Part shown: in pieces, positions 7,227 through 15,819 of the stretch
Layout of the letters: each line of letters opens with the position of its first letter
Position numbering within the stretch: position 1 is the stretch's first letter
Assembly: GCA_016218545.1 (NCBI GenBank)
Contig: JACRDQ010000001.1
Location: 31,528-95,527 of the forward strand
DNA: 64,000 bases
Origin: Elusimicrobiota bacterium
GTDB lineage: Bacteria; Elusimicrobiota; Elusimicrobia; UBA1565; UBA9628
Direction of reading: 5' to 3'
Translations under genes and position numbers: made by a program
Notes under the pieces: generated by a model
What the model was told of the DNA's origin: nothing
The model's database searches: none
The model's input: the letters and a program-made list of their open reading frames with translations, nothing else

Positions 7227-7919
7227 ATGGCCCGGATACTCTGCATCGAGGACGACGAGACGGTCCAGCATCTCTTCGGCCGCGCCTTGTTCCGGGAGGG
7301 GTTCGAGGTCCATTATGCCTGGAACGGGCAGGAGGGCTATGAGAAGGTCCTGACCCTGGCTCCGGACCTGGTCCTGCTCGACCTCATGCTGCCGGTCATG
7401 AACGGGGTGGAGGTCCTCCGGAAGGTCAAGGAGAACAGGCGCACCCAGGCGATCCCGGTCATCGTGGTCACGGCCTATGGCGACGAGGCCGACATGCTGA
7501 TGCACTCCATCACCGCCCTGGGCGCGGCCCGCTACCTCCGCAAACCGGTCGATGCCAGGGATCTGGTCCGGCAGGTCAAGCAGGTCCTGGCCGAGTTCCC
7601 GCCCGTGAAAGGGCGGCCGGCCGCCCCGGAACAGCTCGAGGTCCGCAAGGGGTGCTTGCGCGCGGACCCCAGGTTCCGGACCCTGCTCATCGACGACCGC
7701 CTGGCCGCTACCCTGCCGGAGAAGGAGTTCGCGCTCCTCCGGTGCCTCTTGGAAAGCCCGGGCTCCGTGGCAACGGAGCGCCTGCTCGAGCGCTTGGGCT
7801 ACGAGCCGCGCCAGGGCGACGCGCTCAAGCAGGTCGTGCACCGCCTGCGCGAGGCGCTGGGTCCAGACGAGAGCCGCAGGGTCACGACCACCTCCGAAGG
7901 CTACGAGCTCATCGGCTGA
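7227..7919 (+). CDS. OmpR-type response regulator
   Basis: 230 residues. Receiver domain (about 3-120) with acidic pocket E8-D9-D10, phospho-acceptor D52 and K106. The C-terminal half (about 135-230) is a winged-helix DNA-binding domain of the OmpR class (EKEFALLRCLLE ... QVVHRLREALG ... GYEL). It is an orphan here; the kinase at 1208-2692 or the hybrid kinase at 44588 could phosphorylate it. A TAGAAT -10 at 7198-7203 gives an mRNA leader of about 17 nt. Confidence 0.9.
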   Translation: MARILCIEDDETVQHLFGRALFREGFEVHYAWNGQEGYEKVLTLAPDLVLLDLMLPVMNGVEVLRKVKENRRTQAIPVIVVTAYGDEADMLMHSITALGAARYLRKPVDARDLVRQVKQVLAEFPPVKGRPAAPEQLEVRKGCLRADPRFRTLLIDDRLAATLPEKEFALLRCLLESPGSVATERLLERLGYEPRQGDALKQVVHRLREALGPDESRRVTTTSEGYELIG

Positions 7920-7931
7920 CCCCGGCCTCGG

Positions 7932-7967
7932 CCGGTGACAGCCGGTGACAAAGGGCCCATGGCCCTT
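7932..7967 (+). repeat. short direct repeat plus hairpin after the regulator gene
   Basis: CCGGTGACA occurs twice in tandem (7932-7940 and 7942-7950), followed by a perfect 7-bp hairpin AAGGGCC-CAT-GGCCCTT (7951-7967). It may be a terminator for the response regulator gene. Confidence 0.35.
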
Positions 7968-8005
7968 CCGTAGGAACCCCGGCTACACTATCAATAGGGG
8001 TCACT

Positions 8006-8092
8006 ATGGCCGAGGGGACCAGCCACGGGCTGCGCATCGAGGGCGACCAGGTCCAGGAGTTGATGGAGGGGAGGAGCTCCGCACTGCCATGA
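8006..8092 (+). CDS. possible 28-residue leader ORF
   Basis: ATG to TGA, 28 codons, no known similarity. A weak -10 (TACACT at 7984-7989) lies upstream. Its stop overlaps the next short ORF's ATG (ATGA, 8089-8092). The arrangement repeats that of the leader ORFs at 13656, 32500, 46487, 56669 and 62130, but both ORFs here are short and may not be coding. Confidence 0.25.
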   Translation: MAEGTSHGLRIEGDQVQELMEGRSSALP

Positions 8093-8238
8093 AAAGCCGA
8101 TGCAAAGGAGTCCTCCGGAGGCACCGCAGCCCCGTGCTCGCGCGCCGAGGATGCCGGCTGAGGCTCAAGGACGAGGAGAACCTCCTGCGCCAGATCCAGT
8201 TGGCCCTGCTGGCGGCGCTCCAGGGCGTCCGCGAGTAG
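8089..8238 (+). CDS. possible 49-residue basic protein
   Basis: 49 codons starting at the ATG that overlaps the preceding mini-ORF. The N-terminal half is very basic (MKSRCKGVLRRHRSPVLARR); the C-terminal half could be a helix (KDEENLLRQIQLALLAALQG). It ends 5 bp before the convergent transhydrogenase gene. No family recognised; it could also be a decayed gene end. Confidence 0.3.
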   Translation: MKSRCKGVLRRHRSPVLARRGCRLRLKDEENLLRQIQLALLAALQGVRE

Positions 8239-8243
8239 CGCGC

Positions 8244-9671
8244 TCAGGTCTTGGGGTAGACGCCCCTGAGCCGGTTGAGGCCGTTGAGCGCGGCCACGCG
8301 ATAGGCCTCGGCCATGGTGGGGTAGTTGAAGGTGTTGTCCGCGAAGCGCATGATGCTGTTGCCCGCGCCTTCTTGCGAGAGCACGAGCTGGCCGATGTGC
8401 ACGATCTCCGCCGCCTGATAGCCGAAGCAGTGCACTCCGAGCACGGCCAGGGTGTCGCGGTGGAAGAGGAGCTTGAGCATGCCCACGGGCCAGCCCGCGA
8501 TCTGGGCCCGGGAGAGGTCCCGGAAGAAGGATTGGCCGACCTCGTAGGGGACCTTGCGGCGGGTGAGCTCGGCCTCGGTCTCGCCGACCGAGGAGATCTC
8601 GGGGATGGTATAGATGCCCGTGGGCACGAGGTGGGCGAGGAAGCGCCCCCTGGAGGGCTCGCCCGCGATGTGCGCCGCGGCCGCCCGGCCCTGGTCATAG
8701 GCCGCGCTCGCCAAGGGAGGGTCGCCCACGGCGTCCCCCACCGCGTAGACCCCGGGGGCGCCCGTGAGGAAGTCCGCGTCCACCTTCACGCAGCCGCGGC
8801 TGTCGAGCGCGACTCCGAGGGCCTCAAGCCCCAGCCCGTCCGTGTTGCCGGTGCGGCCGTTGACCCAGAGCAGGTACTCGCCGGAGAGGGTCTTGCCGGA
8901 CTTCAGGTGCAGGCGCACCCCGGCCTCCTCGGTCTCGAGCCGGCCGAATTCCTCGTCGTGGCGGATGACCACGCCCTGGTCGCGGAGGTGGTAGCTCACC
9001 GCGTCCGAGATCTCGTCGTCGAGGAAGGAGAGGAGCCTCGAGCGGGTGTTGACGAGGCTCACCTTCGAGCCCAGGCCGCGGAAGATGGAAGCGTACTCGC
9101 AGCCCGCCACTCCGGCGCCGTAGATGATGATGGACCGCGGGGTCGCCTTGAGCCCGAGGACGTTGTGGCTGTCGAGCACCCTGGGGTGGCTGAAATCCAC
9201 GTCCGGCGGATGGTAAGGTCTGGACCCGGCCGCGACCACCACGGCGCCTGCTTCCAGGCGCCGCATGGAGCCGGAGGGTTCGAGCACCTCCACCTCCGAG
9301 CGGGAGAGGAGGCGCGCCCGGCCTTTGCGGAGCGTCACGCCGTTGCGGTCGTAGAAGGCCCGGCGCATGCGCACCTGCTTCTCGATGACCGAGGTCGCGG
9401 ACGCCACGAGGTCCGCGAAGGCGAGCTCGACCTTGGATGCCGCGTCCTGGAAAAGGGGCAGGCCCCGGAATTCGTAGAGCCGCCACACCGCCTCCCTGAG
9501 GACCTTGGAGGGGATGGTGGTCCAATGCGTGCACCCTCCTCCGACCTCCCGGTGCAGTTCGACCACCGCGACCGATTTGCCGCTCTTGGCCGCCTTCATG
9601 GCCGCGCCCTCTCCTCCGGGGCCCGACCCGATCACGACCACGTCGAAGCGTTCCGAGACCCTCTTGCCCAT
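8244..9671 (-). CDS. sthA: soluble pyridine nucleotide transhydrogenase
   Basis: 475 residues; FAD flavoprotein that exchanges hydride between NADPH and NAD+. The FAD dinucleotide fold is at the N-terminus ([10 protein letters not shown], about 15-24). The active-site segment [13 protein letters not shown] keeps one cysteine (C47) and lacks the second cysteine of dihydrolipoyl dehydrogenases, which separates SthA from its disulfide-reductase relatives. The NAD(P) fold ([11 protein letters not shown]) and the dimerisation domain are present, ending near full length. TATAAT (9683-9678) is 6 nt before the ATG, so the mRNA is probably leaderless. Confidence 0.93.
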   Translation of the reverse strand: MGKRVSERFDVVVIGSGPGGEGAAMKAAKSGKSVAVVELHREVGGGCTHWTTIPSKVLREAVWRLYEFRGLPLFQDAASKVELAFADLVASATSVIEKQVRMRRAFYDRNGVTLRKGRARLLSRSEVEVLEPSGSMRRLEAGAVVVAAGSRPYHPPDVDFSHPRVLDSHNVLGLKATPRSIIIYGAGVAGCEYASIFRGLGSKVSLVNTRSRLLSFLDDEISDAVSYHLRDQGVVIRHDEEFGRLETEEAGVRLHLKSGKTLSGEYLLWVNGRTGNTDGLGLEALGVALDSRGCVKVDADFLTGAPGVYAVGDAVGDPPLASAAYDQGRAAAAHIAGEPSRGRFLAHLVPTGIYTIPEISSVGETEAELTRRKVPYEVGQSFFRDLSRAQIAGWPVGMLKLLFHRDTLAVLGVHCFGYQAAEIVHIGQLVLSQEGAGNSIMRFADNTFNYPTMAEAYRVAALNGLNRLRGVYPKT

Positions 9672-9677
9672 CGGCCG

Positions 9678-9683
9678 ATTATA
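9678..9683 (-). promoter_or_regulatory. -10 box for a leaderless sthA transcript
   Basis: TATAAT on the minus strand, 6 nt upstream of the sthA ATG at 9671. Transcription starting 6-7 nt downstream of the box would begin at the start codon. Confidence 0.6.
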
Positions 9684-9757
9684 TCACTTGGAGGTCCTGC
9701 CCGGGTCACGCCCCGCGCCGGAATGTGCTACGATGGAGCGCAGGAGTCGGATCGAAC

Positions 9758-10528
9758 ATGTTGACCTCGGCGTGCCTCCTCCTCGCCGTTTCATGCTGGG
9801 CGGCGGACGGCTCCTCGAACGTGCCCTCAAGTCAAGTCCGGCGCTCGACCGATCCCAGCGGCATGATCAACGCCGTCGCCGGGCATGTCCTGCCGCTGCT
9901 GGTCAACGTCACCATGACCCTGGGCAAGGAGGCCGTCGCCCTGAGCGCCTACGAGCACCGCCTCTTCTGGCGAGCCTGCCGTCCAGGGCAGCCCAGTCCC
10001 GCCGCGGAGGAGCTCAGGCCTCTGCTCAAGATGCGCATGCGCCTGTCCAGCGGCAAGCTCAGCTCCAAGTCCTGGGTCAAGAGGTATCCGGACCAGACCG
10101 CTTTCCAGGCGCACGCGGAGAGGGTCGCGGAGGAGCTCGCTGCGGTCCACCGGAAGCTTGCGCCGGGGAGGACCCTCAACGACGTCTTCTACCGTCGGCA
10201 GGTGGATCGGATCTGGGAGAGGCGCATCGACCGGCTGGTCCGCGACATGCCCATCATCCAGGGGCGGCCCCAGTATCCGCCTCCTTATGATGAGGAGGAG
10301 GCCGCCATCATGTCGGCCTACGAAGAGGGCAAGAAGAGCGGGCTCGGCGTGCTCACCGGCCGCGGAGTCCCCTCACCCGAGCTCCAGGAGGGCGGAGAAG
10401 GCGGAGCGGAGCGCGTCCGGGACGAAGAGCCCGCCCACGGCGCCGCCCAGGACCAGGGCGCAGAAGAGGAAAAGCGTCCTCGCCTCAAGAAGCTCGGCGG
10501 CGAGCCTCGGAGTTGGCGGGAGCCTTGA
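9758..10528 (+). CDS. secreted protein of unknown function
   Basis: 256 residues. A short signal peptide (MLTSACLLLAVSCWAADG) is followed by a mostly helical domain (about 25-200) with no motif I recognise. The C-terminal 50 residues are charged and low-complexity, and lie entirely antisense to the end of the convergent membrane ferredoxin gene (156 bp shared). That tail is therefore suspect: the gene may have lost an earlier stop. A -10-like TACGAT is at 9729-9734. Confidence 0.62.
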   Translation: MLTSACLLLAVSCWAADGSSNVPSSQVRRSTDPSGMINAVAGHVLPLLVNVTMTLGKEAVALSAYEHRLFWRACRPGQPSPAAEELRPLLKMRMRLSSGKLSSKSWVKRYPDQTAFQAHAERVAEELAAVHRKLAPGRTLNDVFYRRQVDRIWERRIDRLVRDMPIIQGRPQYPPPYDEEEAAIMSAYEEGKKSGLGVLTGRGVPSPELQEGGEGGAERVRDEEPAHGAAQDQGAEEEKRPRLKKLGGEPRSWREP

Positions 10529-11356
10529 GGGGAGCCGGTCCAAGACCGTGTAGGTGATGGCGCCCGTGGGGCAGGCGTCCACGCATTCGCCGCACCTGTT
10601 GCAGTAGGCCAGGACCTTGGGGAACGAGGCCTGGTCTCTCTCGATGGAGAAGGTGGGGCAGCAGACCTGGCACGCCCCGCATCTGGTGCAGGCCGCCCTG
10701 CGCACGGTCACCCTGAAGGGGTTGAGCCTGCCGAAGAAGGACTGCCAGGCTCCGAAGGGGCAGACCAGGCCGCAGAAGACCCTCTTGCCGAGCACGAGGG
10801 GCCCGGCCACGAGCGTGAGGAACGCCAGGGTCGCGAAGACCGCAAGCTGCGCCTTGCGCACGGCGTCTGCGGGATCAAGGAACCCTGTGGTGAGCTTCAA
10901 GGGGCAGGCCCACAGGCAGAACTCGGGCTTGAGGCTCATCATGGAGACGGCGGCGAAGAAGAGCAGGACCGCCAAGGGCAGGTCCCTCAGTCGGGGGGGG
11001 AGTACGAGCCTCCTCAGCCTGAACCTGCCCAGGACCCTGGAGCAGCCGTCGTCGATGCCTCCGTACCAGCAGACCCAGGAGCACCAGCCCGTGCCGAGCG
11101 CCAGGGTGAAGACGAGCCACAGGGCTCCTCCCAGGGAGAGCGGGCCCCAGGCGCCCCAGGAGCCGGACTTGAGGGCGAGGTACTGGCTGTAGACGGTATT
11201 GAGGATGGAGGAAGAGAGCGCGATGTGGCAGTAGGGGACTTCCTGGATATCCTCGGCGAGGAACGCGCTCCCGGTGATGCCCAGGAGGCCGGCCTTGAAC
11301 TTGAGCATGAACCCGCAGGCCAGGACCACGAAGAAGACCGCTCTCCAGCGCGACAC
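10373..11356 (-). CDS. NapH/NosR-type membrane ferredoxin (start uncertain)
   Basis: Polytopic membrane protein with Cys motifs in membrane loops (TGWCSWVCWYGG; CLWACPLK; FCGLVCPFGAWQ) and two C-terminal 4Fe-4S clusters (CTRCGACQVCC and CNRCGECVDAC), then a final hydrophobic helix. This is the layout of NapH/NosR-like proteins that carry electrons from quinol to a periplasmic acceptor; the partner is unknown here. No ordinary start codon fits well: GTG 11356 is the first usable one, but about 45 hydrophobic, plausibly coding residues lie upstream (to about 11500), and the next in-frame ATG (11617) would overlap the divergent gene by 90 bp. Confidence 0.82.
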   Translation of the reverse strand: MSRWRAVFFVVLACGFMLKFKAGLLGITGSAFLAEDIQEVPYCHIALSSSILNTVYSQYLALKSGSWGAWGPLSLGGALWLVFTLALGTGWCSWVCWYGGIDDGCSRVLGRFRLRRLVLPPRLRDLPLAVLLFFAAVSMMSLKPEFCLWACPLKLTTGFLDPADAVRKAQLAVFATLAFLTLVAGPLVLGKRVFCGLVCPFGAWQSFFGRLNPFRVTVRRAACTRCGACQVCCPTFSIERDQASFPKVLAYCNRCGECVDACPTGAITYTVLDRLPSRLPPTPRLAAELLEARTLFLFCALVLGGAVGGLFVPDALRSAFSALLELG

Positions 11357-11527
11357 GCGGCCGGTGCGGCTGATCAGGAGCGCGATCCCGGAGGTGAAGG
11401 CGAGCCACGCCCAGTGAGCCGGCCCGCCCCGGCCGGGCGCGAAGGTGAGGAGGCCCAGGGCTCCTGCGACCGCGCCGGCGAAGATCAGGCTTGCGGGCCA
11501 GGACTTGGCGGCGCTACACTCTCTGCC

Positions 11528-13630
11528 GTGGCAGGGCTCTTCTTCGGCTTGGGTCTTCTCGGTCTGATCTCCCAGTTCGCGCTTTTCCGGGAGCTCGCCG
11601 TGGTCTTTCTGGGTCATGAGCAGGCCTTCGGCCTGGCCTTGGCCTCGTGGCTCTTCTGGACCGGGCTGGGGAGCTTCTCCCAGCGGTCCGGGTCGTCGGA
11701 GCGTCCCTCGGAGGCCAGGGCCGGGTGCGGCGTGAAGATAGCATTTCTCTGCGCGACGGCGCCCCTGACCCTGCTGGCCGTGCGCTGGTCCAAGGCCCTG
11801 ACCCCGGCCGGGACCGTGCCTGGGCTCTTCGAGGCCATGGTCATCCCCATGCTGGTCCTGGCACCCTTCTGCTGGCTCTGCGGCGCAGGCTTCGGCTCCC
11901 TGGCGCGCGTCGCCCCTCCGGCCAGGCTCTACCTCTGGGAGTGCCTGGGCGCCCTGGCCGGCGGAGCGTTCGCGACCTTCGCGGCCGCGGGCTCCATCCC
12001 GGCCTTGCCTCTCCTCTGCGTCTGCGGCGCAGGGGTGAGCCTTCTGGCCGTGCGCCTGGGAGGGGCCTGGGCCCATGCCGCGGCCCTGCTCGTGTGCGTG
12101 CCCCTGGCCCTGGCATCGGACAGGATCGACGCGGTCCGGCCCGGATTCGGGGGTTTGAGGCTCGTGGAGCAGAAGGAGGGCCGCTACGGCCATCTGGCCA
12201 TGGCCGAGGCCGGAGGCGCCAAGACCTTCTTCTTCAACGGGGTCGCAGTCACCACCTTCCCTGACCGCGCCGCGGAGGAGGAGGCCGGCCTGTGGCCGCT
12301 CTTGAGCCACCCCGACCCCGGGAAGGTCCTGGCCCTGGGCGTGTCCGCGCTGCCGGGCCTAGCCGAGGCGCTGGAGCATCCGGTCTCGGAGGTCGTGGTC
12401 GTGGAGGCGGACGCAGAGGCCCTGGACATGGTCCGCAGGCACCTCGACGCGGACGCCCGCCGGGCGCTCGACGACCCCCGGGTGAAGCTCGTCGCAGACG
12501 ACCCCAGGGCGTTCCTGCGCAAGGAGGGGGGATTCGACGTGGTGCTGCACATGGGCTCCGAGCCTCTCAACGCCGCTGCCAACCGCCTCTTCACCAAGGA
12601 GTTCTTCTCCGAGGTCCGCTCCAGCCTGGCTCGCGGCGGGGTCCTGGGCTTCAGCCTTCCTTCGTCGGAGAACTACCTCTCGCCGGAGACCGCCTTCGCC
12701 AACGCGAGCGTGCTGAGGAGCCTTGCCGAGGTCTTCGGCTCGGAGCGGGCGCTGGTGCCCGGGAGCAGGATGATGGTCCTGGCCGGGGTGAGCCAGGACC
12801 GGCTCGACCCTGGCCGTCTGGGAGCGGTCTATCGCCGCAGGCGCATCAAGAACACGACGCTGGTCCCCCCTGCGTTCGCCTACCATCTCATGCCGGAGCG
12901 CAGGGCCGCTCTGGAGCAGCGCCTCTCCGGCCTGGCAGGGACCGCGGTCAACCAGGACCTCAGGCCCGTGGCTTGCTTCCACGCATGGAAGCTCTGGCTC
13001 GTGAGGGTCGTGTCCCCGGCGCATCTGCTCGGGCTCATCGCCGTCGCGGGCCTGGGCCTCTGGGGCCTGGTCAGGCTCTGGAAGAGCCGCCGCTCGGTCT
13101 TCGCTTCATGGGAGTCTGGAGCCGTGTTCTGCCTCGGCCTCTCAGGCATCTGCGCCGAGGTCGTGCTCCTGCTCGCCTTCCAGTCCGTCTGCGGCGCTCT
13201 CTACTGGAAAGTCGGGCTCCTCATGGCTTCGTTCATGGGGGGCTTGGCCGCGGGCGCTGTGGCCGGCGCGCGCTCGGCCGGGACGCGGGAGCGCTCCGCC
13301 GTGCTCCTGAGGGTCCTGCTCGCGGTCCTGGGAGCCGCGGCCGCGGGTCTCGGCGCCGGGCTCACCGGGCTGGCAGGCCTCGCCCCGGGAGCGGCGGAGC
13401 TGGTCTTCTGCGGCCTCCTCGCGGGCCTGGGGCTGCTCGTGGGCTGGGCCTATCCCCTGGCGTGTCCGGCCGGGCCGGCCGAGGTCTACGCCGCCGACCT
13501 ATGGGGCTCGAGCCTCGGCGCCTTCCTCACCGGCGCGTTCCTCGTGCCCCTCGCCGGGATGAGGGCCTCCCTGGCCTTGGCCGGCTGTGCCGCGGCCGCA
13601 GCGCTCCTGTGGCCGCGGCGCAGCCGGTGA
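11528..13630 (+). CDS. membrane protein with spermidine-synthase-like domain
   Basis: 700 residues. About six transmembrane helices (to about 205), a central Rossmann-like methyltransferase/aminopropyltransferase domain (about 215-470, with FNGVAVTTFPD and a conserved VVVVEADAEALDMV strand) and a second block of helices (about 500-700). Such proteins are annotated as fused MFS/spermidine synthase but often lack proven polyamine activity. It diverges from the membrane ferredoxin and may share its redox task (inference). TACACT (11515-11520) is 7 nt before the GTG, so it is probably leaderless. Confidence 0.78.
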   Translation: MAGLFFGLGLLGLISQFALFRELAVVFLGHEQAFGLALASWLFWTGLGSFSQRSGSSERPSEARAGCGVKIAFLCATAPLTLLAVRWSKALTPAGTVPGLFEAMVIPMLVLAPFCWLCGAGFGSLARVAPPARLYLWECLGALAGGAFATFAAAGSIPALPLLCVCGAGVSLLAVRLGGAWAHAAALLVCVPLALASDRIDAVRPGFGGLRLVEQKEGRYGHLAMAEAGGAKTFFFNGVAVTTFPDRAAEEEAGLWPLLSHPDPGKVLALGVSALPGLAEALEHPVSEVVVVEADAEALDMVRRHLDADARRALDDPRVKLVADDPRAFLRKEGGFDVVLHMGSEPLNAAANRLFTKEFFSEVRSSLARGGVLGFSLPSSENYLSPETAFANASVLRSLAEVFGSERALVPGSRMMVLAGVSQDRLDPGRLGAVYRRRRIKNTTLVPPAFAYHLMPERRAALEQRLSGLAGTAVNQDLRPVACFHAWKLWLVRVVSPAHLLGLIAVAGLGLWGLVRLWKSRRSVFASWESGAVFCLGLSGICAEVVLLLAFQSVCGALYWKVGLLMASFMGGLAAGAVAGARSAGTRERSAVLLRVLLAVLGAAAAGLGAGLTGLAGLAPGAAELVFCGLLAGLGLLVGWAYPLACPAGPAEVYAADLWGSSLGAFLTGAFLVPLAGMRASLALAGCAAAAALLWPRRSR

Positions 13631-13642
13631 GCGGACGTTTGG

Positions 13643-13709
13643 TATAATCGCCGCCATGCTTGAGGTTCCGCCGAGGGTCACGGCCCCGGCCGAGAGTGCG
13701 GTCTCTTGA
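13643..13709 (+). promoter_or_regulatory. promoter plus 17-residue leader ORF
   Basis: TATAAT (13643-13648) lies 7 nt before an ATG (13656) that opens a 17-codon ORF starting MLEVPPRV. Its TGA (13707-13709) overlaps the TTG start of the outer-membrane gene (TTGA). The main frame has no other start upstream, so translation of the barrel protein may depend on re-initiation after this leader. Confidence 0.45.
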
Positions 13710-14995
13710 CCTGCCTCCTGGCGTCGCTGCTCTGGCTCTGGCTGACCCCGGCCTCGGCCGTCCCTCCGTACGCTCCCCCTGAGAAGTCCTCCGCCGAGGA
13801 GCCCCTGCCCCTGTTCCTCCGGGTGCTGGTCAACCGGACCGGCAGCGGCCTCTTCCTGAGGCTTCCCATCCTGGACCTCGACCCGAACACGGGCGCTACC
13901 GTGGGCCTGACCCCGGTGTGGGTGCAGACCTCCTCGAGCACCATCCGCTTCATCCACGCGGCGCCCGTCTTCCACAACACCTACGCGGGCATCACCGCGG
14001 GCTACCACCTCATCTACTATATGAGGAGAGGCAGGACCCTCCACCTCCACGGCCTGCTCTCCCAGAAATTCGACCGCGACGCGGGCGTGGAGTTCGACGA
14101 CGACCGCATCGACTCCGTGAGCATGTTCGGGAGGCCCTTATCGTTCAACGTCAAGTTCGCCTTCTCGAAGAACAGCGCCTTGCGCTTCTACGGCCTGGGC
14201 CCGGCGAGCGACCGCGGCGACCAGAGCAACTACACCCTCGACAGCATCAATTACCGGTTCGCCCTGGCCGCTCCCGTGGTCGAGGCCAGCCCCTGGAAGG
14301 TCAAGCTCACGCACGCCCTCCAGGCCAACGACGTGTCCAACGGGTCCGTGGAGTCCCTCCCCGAGCTCATCGACCAGTTCCCGGAGGTGGGGCTGCAGGT
14401 CACCAGGCGCAGGATCGACGCGTCTTTGCGCGGCACCCTCGTCTACGACAGCCGCGACAGCGGGGTGACCACCACGTCGGGCACCTACGCCGAGGCCTTC
14501 ATCGCCGCCGGGGACATGCGCGTGGAGCGCGACCAGTCCTACTACCGCTACGGAGGAGAGGTGCGGCGCTTCCTCCCGGGCAAGAGGGGCAAGGACGGGG
14601 AACCGAACTTCATCACCGGCGGCTACGCGCGCTACGAGCACCTGGTCGGCGACGTGCCCTTCTGGCTCCAGCCCCAGATGGGGGGCAGGTACATGCACCG
14701 CGGCTACGGCGCCGGCCGTTTCGTGGACAAGGGGCTCGTCGTGTTCGGCGCGGAGGAGCGCGTCCACGTGGGGACCATCCCGGGCAAGCGCATGCCCGTC
14801 TCGGTGTGGCTCGACCCGTTCATCGGCTACGGCACGGTGTTCCACACCCCGGGCTCCCTGCGGCTCAAGTACGTCCGGCCCGTCTACGGGGTGGCCCTGC
14901 GCCTGGTCTCCCGGCCGCAGTTGGTGACCTCGGCCGAGCTGGGCGTGGGCCAGGAAGGCCCGAAGGTCTTCCTGGACATCAACTACAGCTTCTGA
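13706..14995 (+). CDS. Omp85/BamA-family-like outer-membrane protein
   Basis: 429 residues from a TTG start; the first 18 residues are a good signal peptide (LLASLLWLWLTPASA). The rest is beta-strand rich and ends in FLDINYSF, an outer-membrane insertion signal. The segment DSRDSGVTTTSGTYAEAFI is typical of the Omp85 surface-antigen barrel. POTRA domains are absent or very short, so it is probably a barrel-only member rather than BamA itself. Its last 17 bp overlap the convergent FkbM gene. Confidence 0.75.
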   Translation: MTCLLASLLWLWLTPASAVPPYAPPEKSSAEEPLPLFLRVLVNRTGSGLFLRLPILDLDPNTGATVGLTPVWVQTSSSTIRFIHAAPVFHNTYAGITAGYHLIYYMRRGRTLHLHGLLSQKFDRDAGVEFDDDRIDSVSMFGRPLSFNVKFAFSKNSALRFYGLGPASDRGDQSNYTLDSINYRFALAAPVVEASPWKVKLTHALQANDVSNGSVESLPELIDQFPEVGLQVTRRRIDASLRGTLVYDSRDSGVTTTSGTYAEAFIAAGDMRVERDQSYYRYGGEVRRFLPGKRGKDGEPNFITGGYARYEHLVGDVPFWLQPQMGGRYMHRGYGAGRFVDKGLVVFGAEERVHVGTIPGKRMPVSVWLDPFIGYGTVFHTPGSLRLKYVRPVYGVALRLVSRPQLVTSAELGVGQEGPKVFLDINYSF

Positions 14996-15806
14996 CGCGG
15001 GCCGCGTCGAGGATGGCGCTGCCCGGCTTCTGGGTGAGGACGCGGCAGTCGAACCCGGCTCCCTCGAGGACCCGCCGCACCTCCTGGAGCGGCGCGGCGG
15101 GCGGGTGGACCTCCATGACGATCCTGCGGGTGAGCGCGAGGGTGCGGGGGGCCCCGGCCAGGGCTCGGAGCTCGGCTCCCTCGACGTCGAGCTTGAGCAG
15201 GTCCACCCGGGTGCAGCCCTCCTGGGCCAGCACGTCGTCGAGCCTGGCCAGCCGGACCATGACGCCCCTGCGTCCGGGGGTGGGGGAGAGGGTGTCCGCC
15301 GCGGGGTTGTCGAGCCCGGACGCGGTGAAGAGCTCGGCCGTCCCCTCGGCCTCGGCGGCCCCGACCGGATGCACCTTGACCCATGAGAGCCCGTTGAGCG
15401 CGACGTTCCGGCGCAGGAGCTCGAGCGTGGCCGGGGAAGGCTCGAGGGCCACGACCCGGCCCGAGGGCCCGACCATGCGCGCCGCCAGGAGGGCGAAGGT
15501 CCCGATGTGGGCGCCCACGTCCACCACCGTGGCTCCGGGCTCCACGGGGGCGCTCGCGTAGGCGCCGCCCGCGACCTCTTCGATGATGCAGCGGTCCTGG
15601 GGCCGGTGCAGGAGGACGGTGCCGTCGGCCAGGACGATGCGCTCAAGCCACAGCCGGGACTTGAGCCGGCGCAGCCCCGAGGCGTCGACCATGCGGTCGA
15701 AGCGCTCCGGGCCGAGGAAGGCGCGGCCCGCCGCGGAGAGGGCGGACCAGGCGGCCCCGGCCAAGCCGCAGGCCGCGACCTTGAGGCGCTCCAAGGGAGC
15801 GAGCAT
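14979..15806 (-). CDS. FkbM-family methyltransferase
   Basis: 275 residues. SAM-binding motif VVDVGAHIGTFALLAA (about 94-109) followed by VALEPSP, the usual FkbM signature, and LLKLDVEGAE further on. Members methylate sugars or lipids, often in glycan gene sets; the substrate here is unknown. The N-terminal 60 residues are helical and hydrophobic and may contact the membrane. The DUF6901-like gene upstream on the same strand is 13 bp away. Confidence 0.85.
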   Translation of the reverse strand: MLAPLERLKVAACGLAGAAWSALSAAGRAFLGPERFDRMVDASGLRRLKSRLWLERIVLADGTVLLHRPQDRCIIEEVAGGAYASAPVEPGATVVDVGAHIGTFALLAARMVGPSGRVVALEPSPATLELLRRNVALNGLSWVKVHPVGAAEAEGTAELFTASGLDNPAADTLSPTPGRRGVMVRLARLDDVLAQEGCTRVDLLKLDVEGAELRALAGAPRTLALTRRIVMEVHPPAAPLQEVRRVLEGAGFDCRVLTQKPGSAILDAARVRSCS

Positions 15807-15819
15807 GAGCGGGAGGCTT

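Noticed and set aside
11357..11617. Starting the membrane ferredoxin at the ATG at 11617
   Set aside because: It would overlap the divergent gene's promoter and first 90 bp and add a charged 35-residue lead with no family support. The true start remains unresolved.
12292..13647. Long plus-strand frame inside the membrane spermidine-synthase-like gene
   Set aside because: Out-of-frame shadow; Arg/Gly-rich with no domain, while the real frame has helices and motifs.
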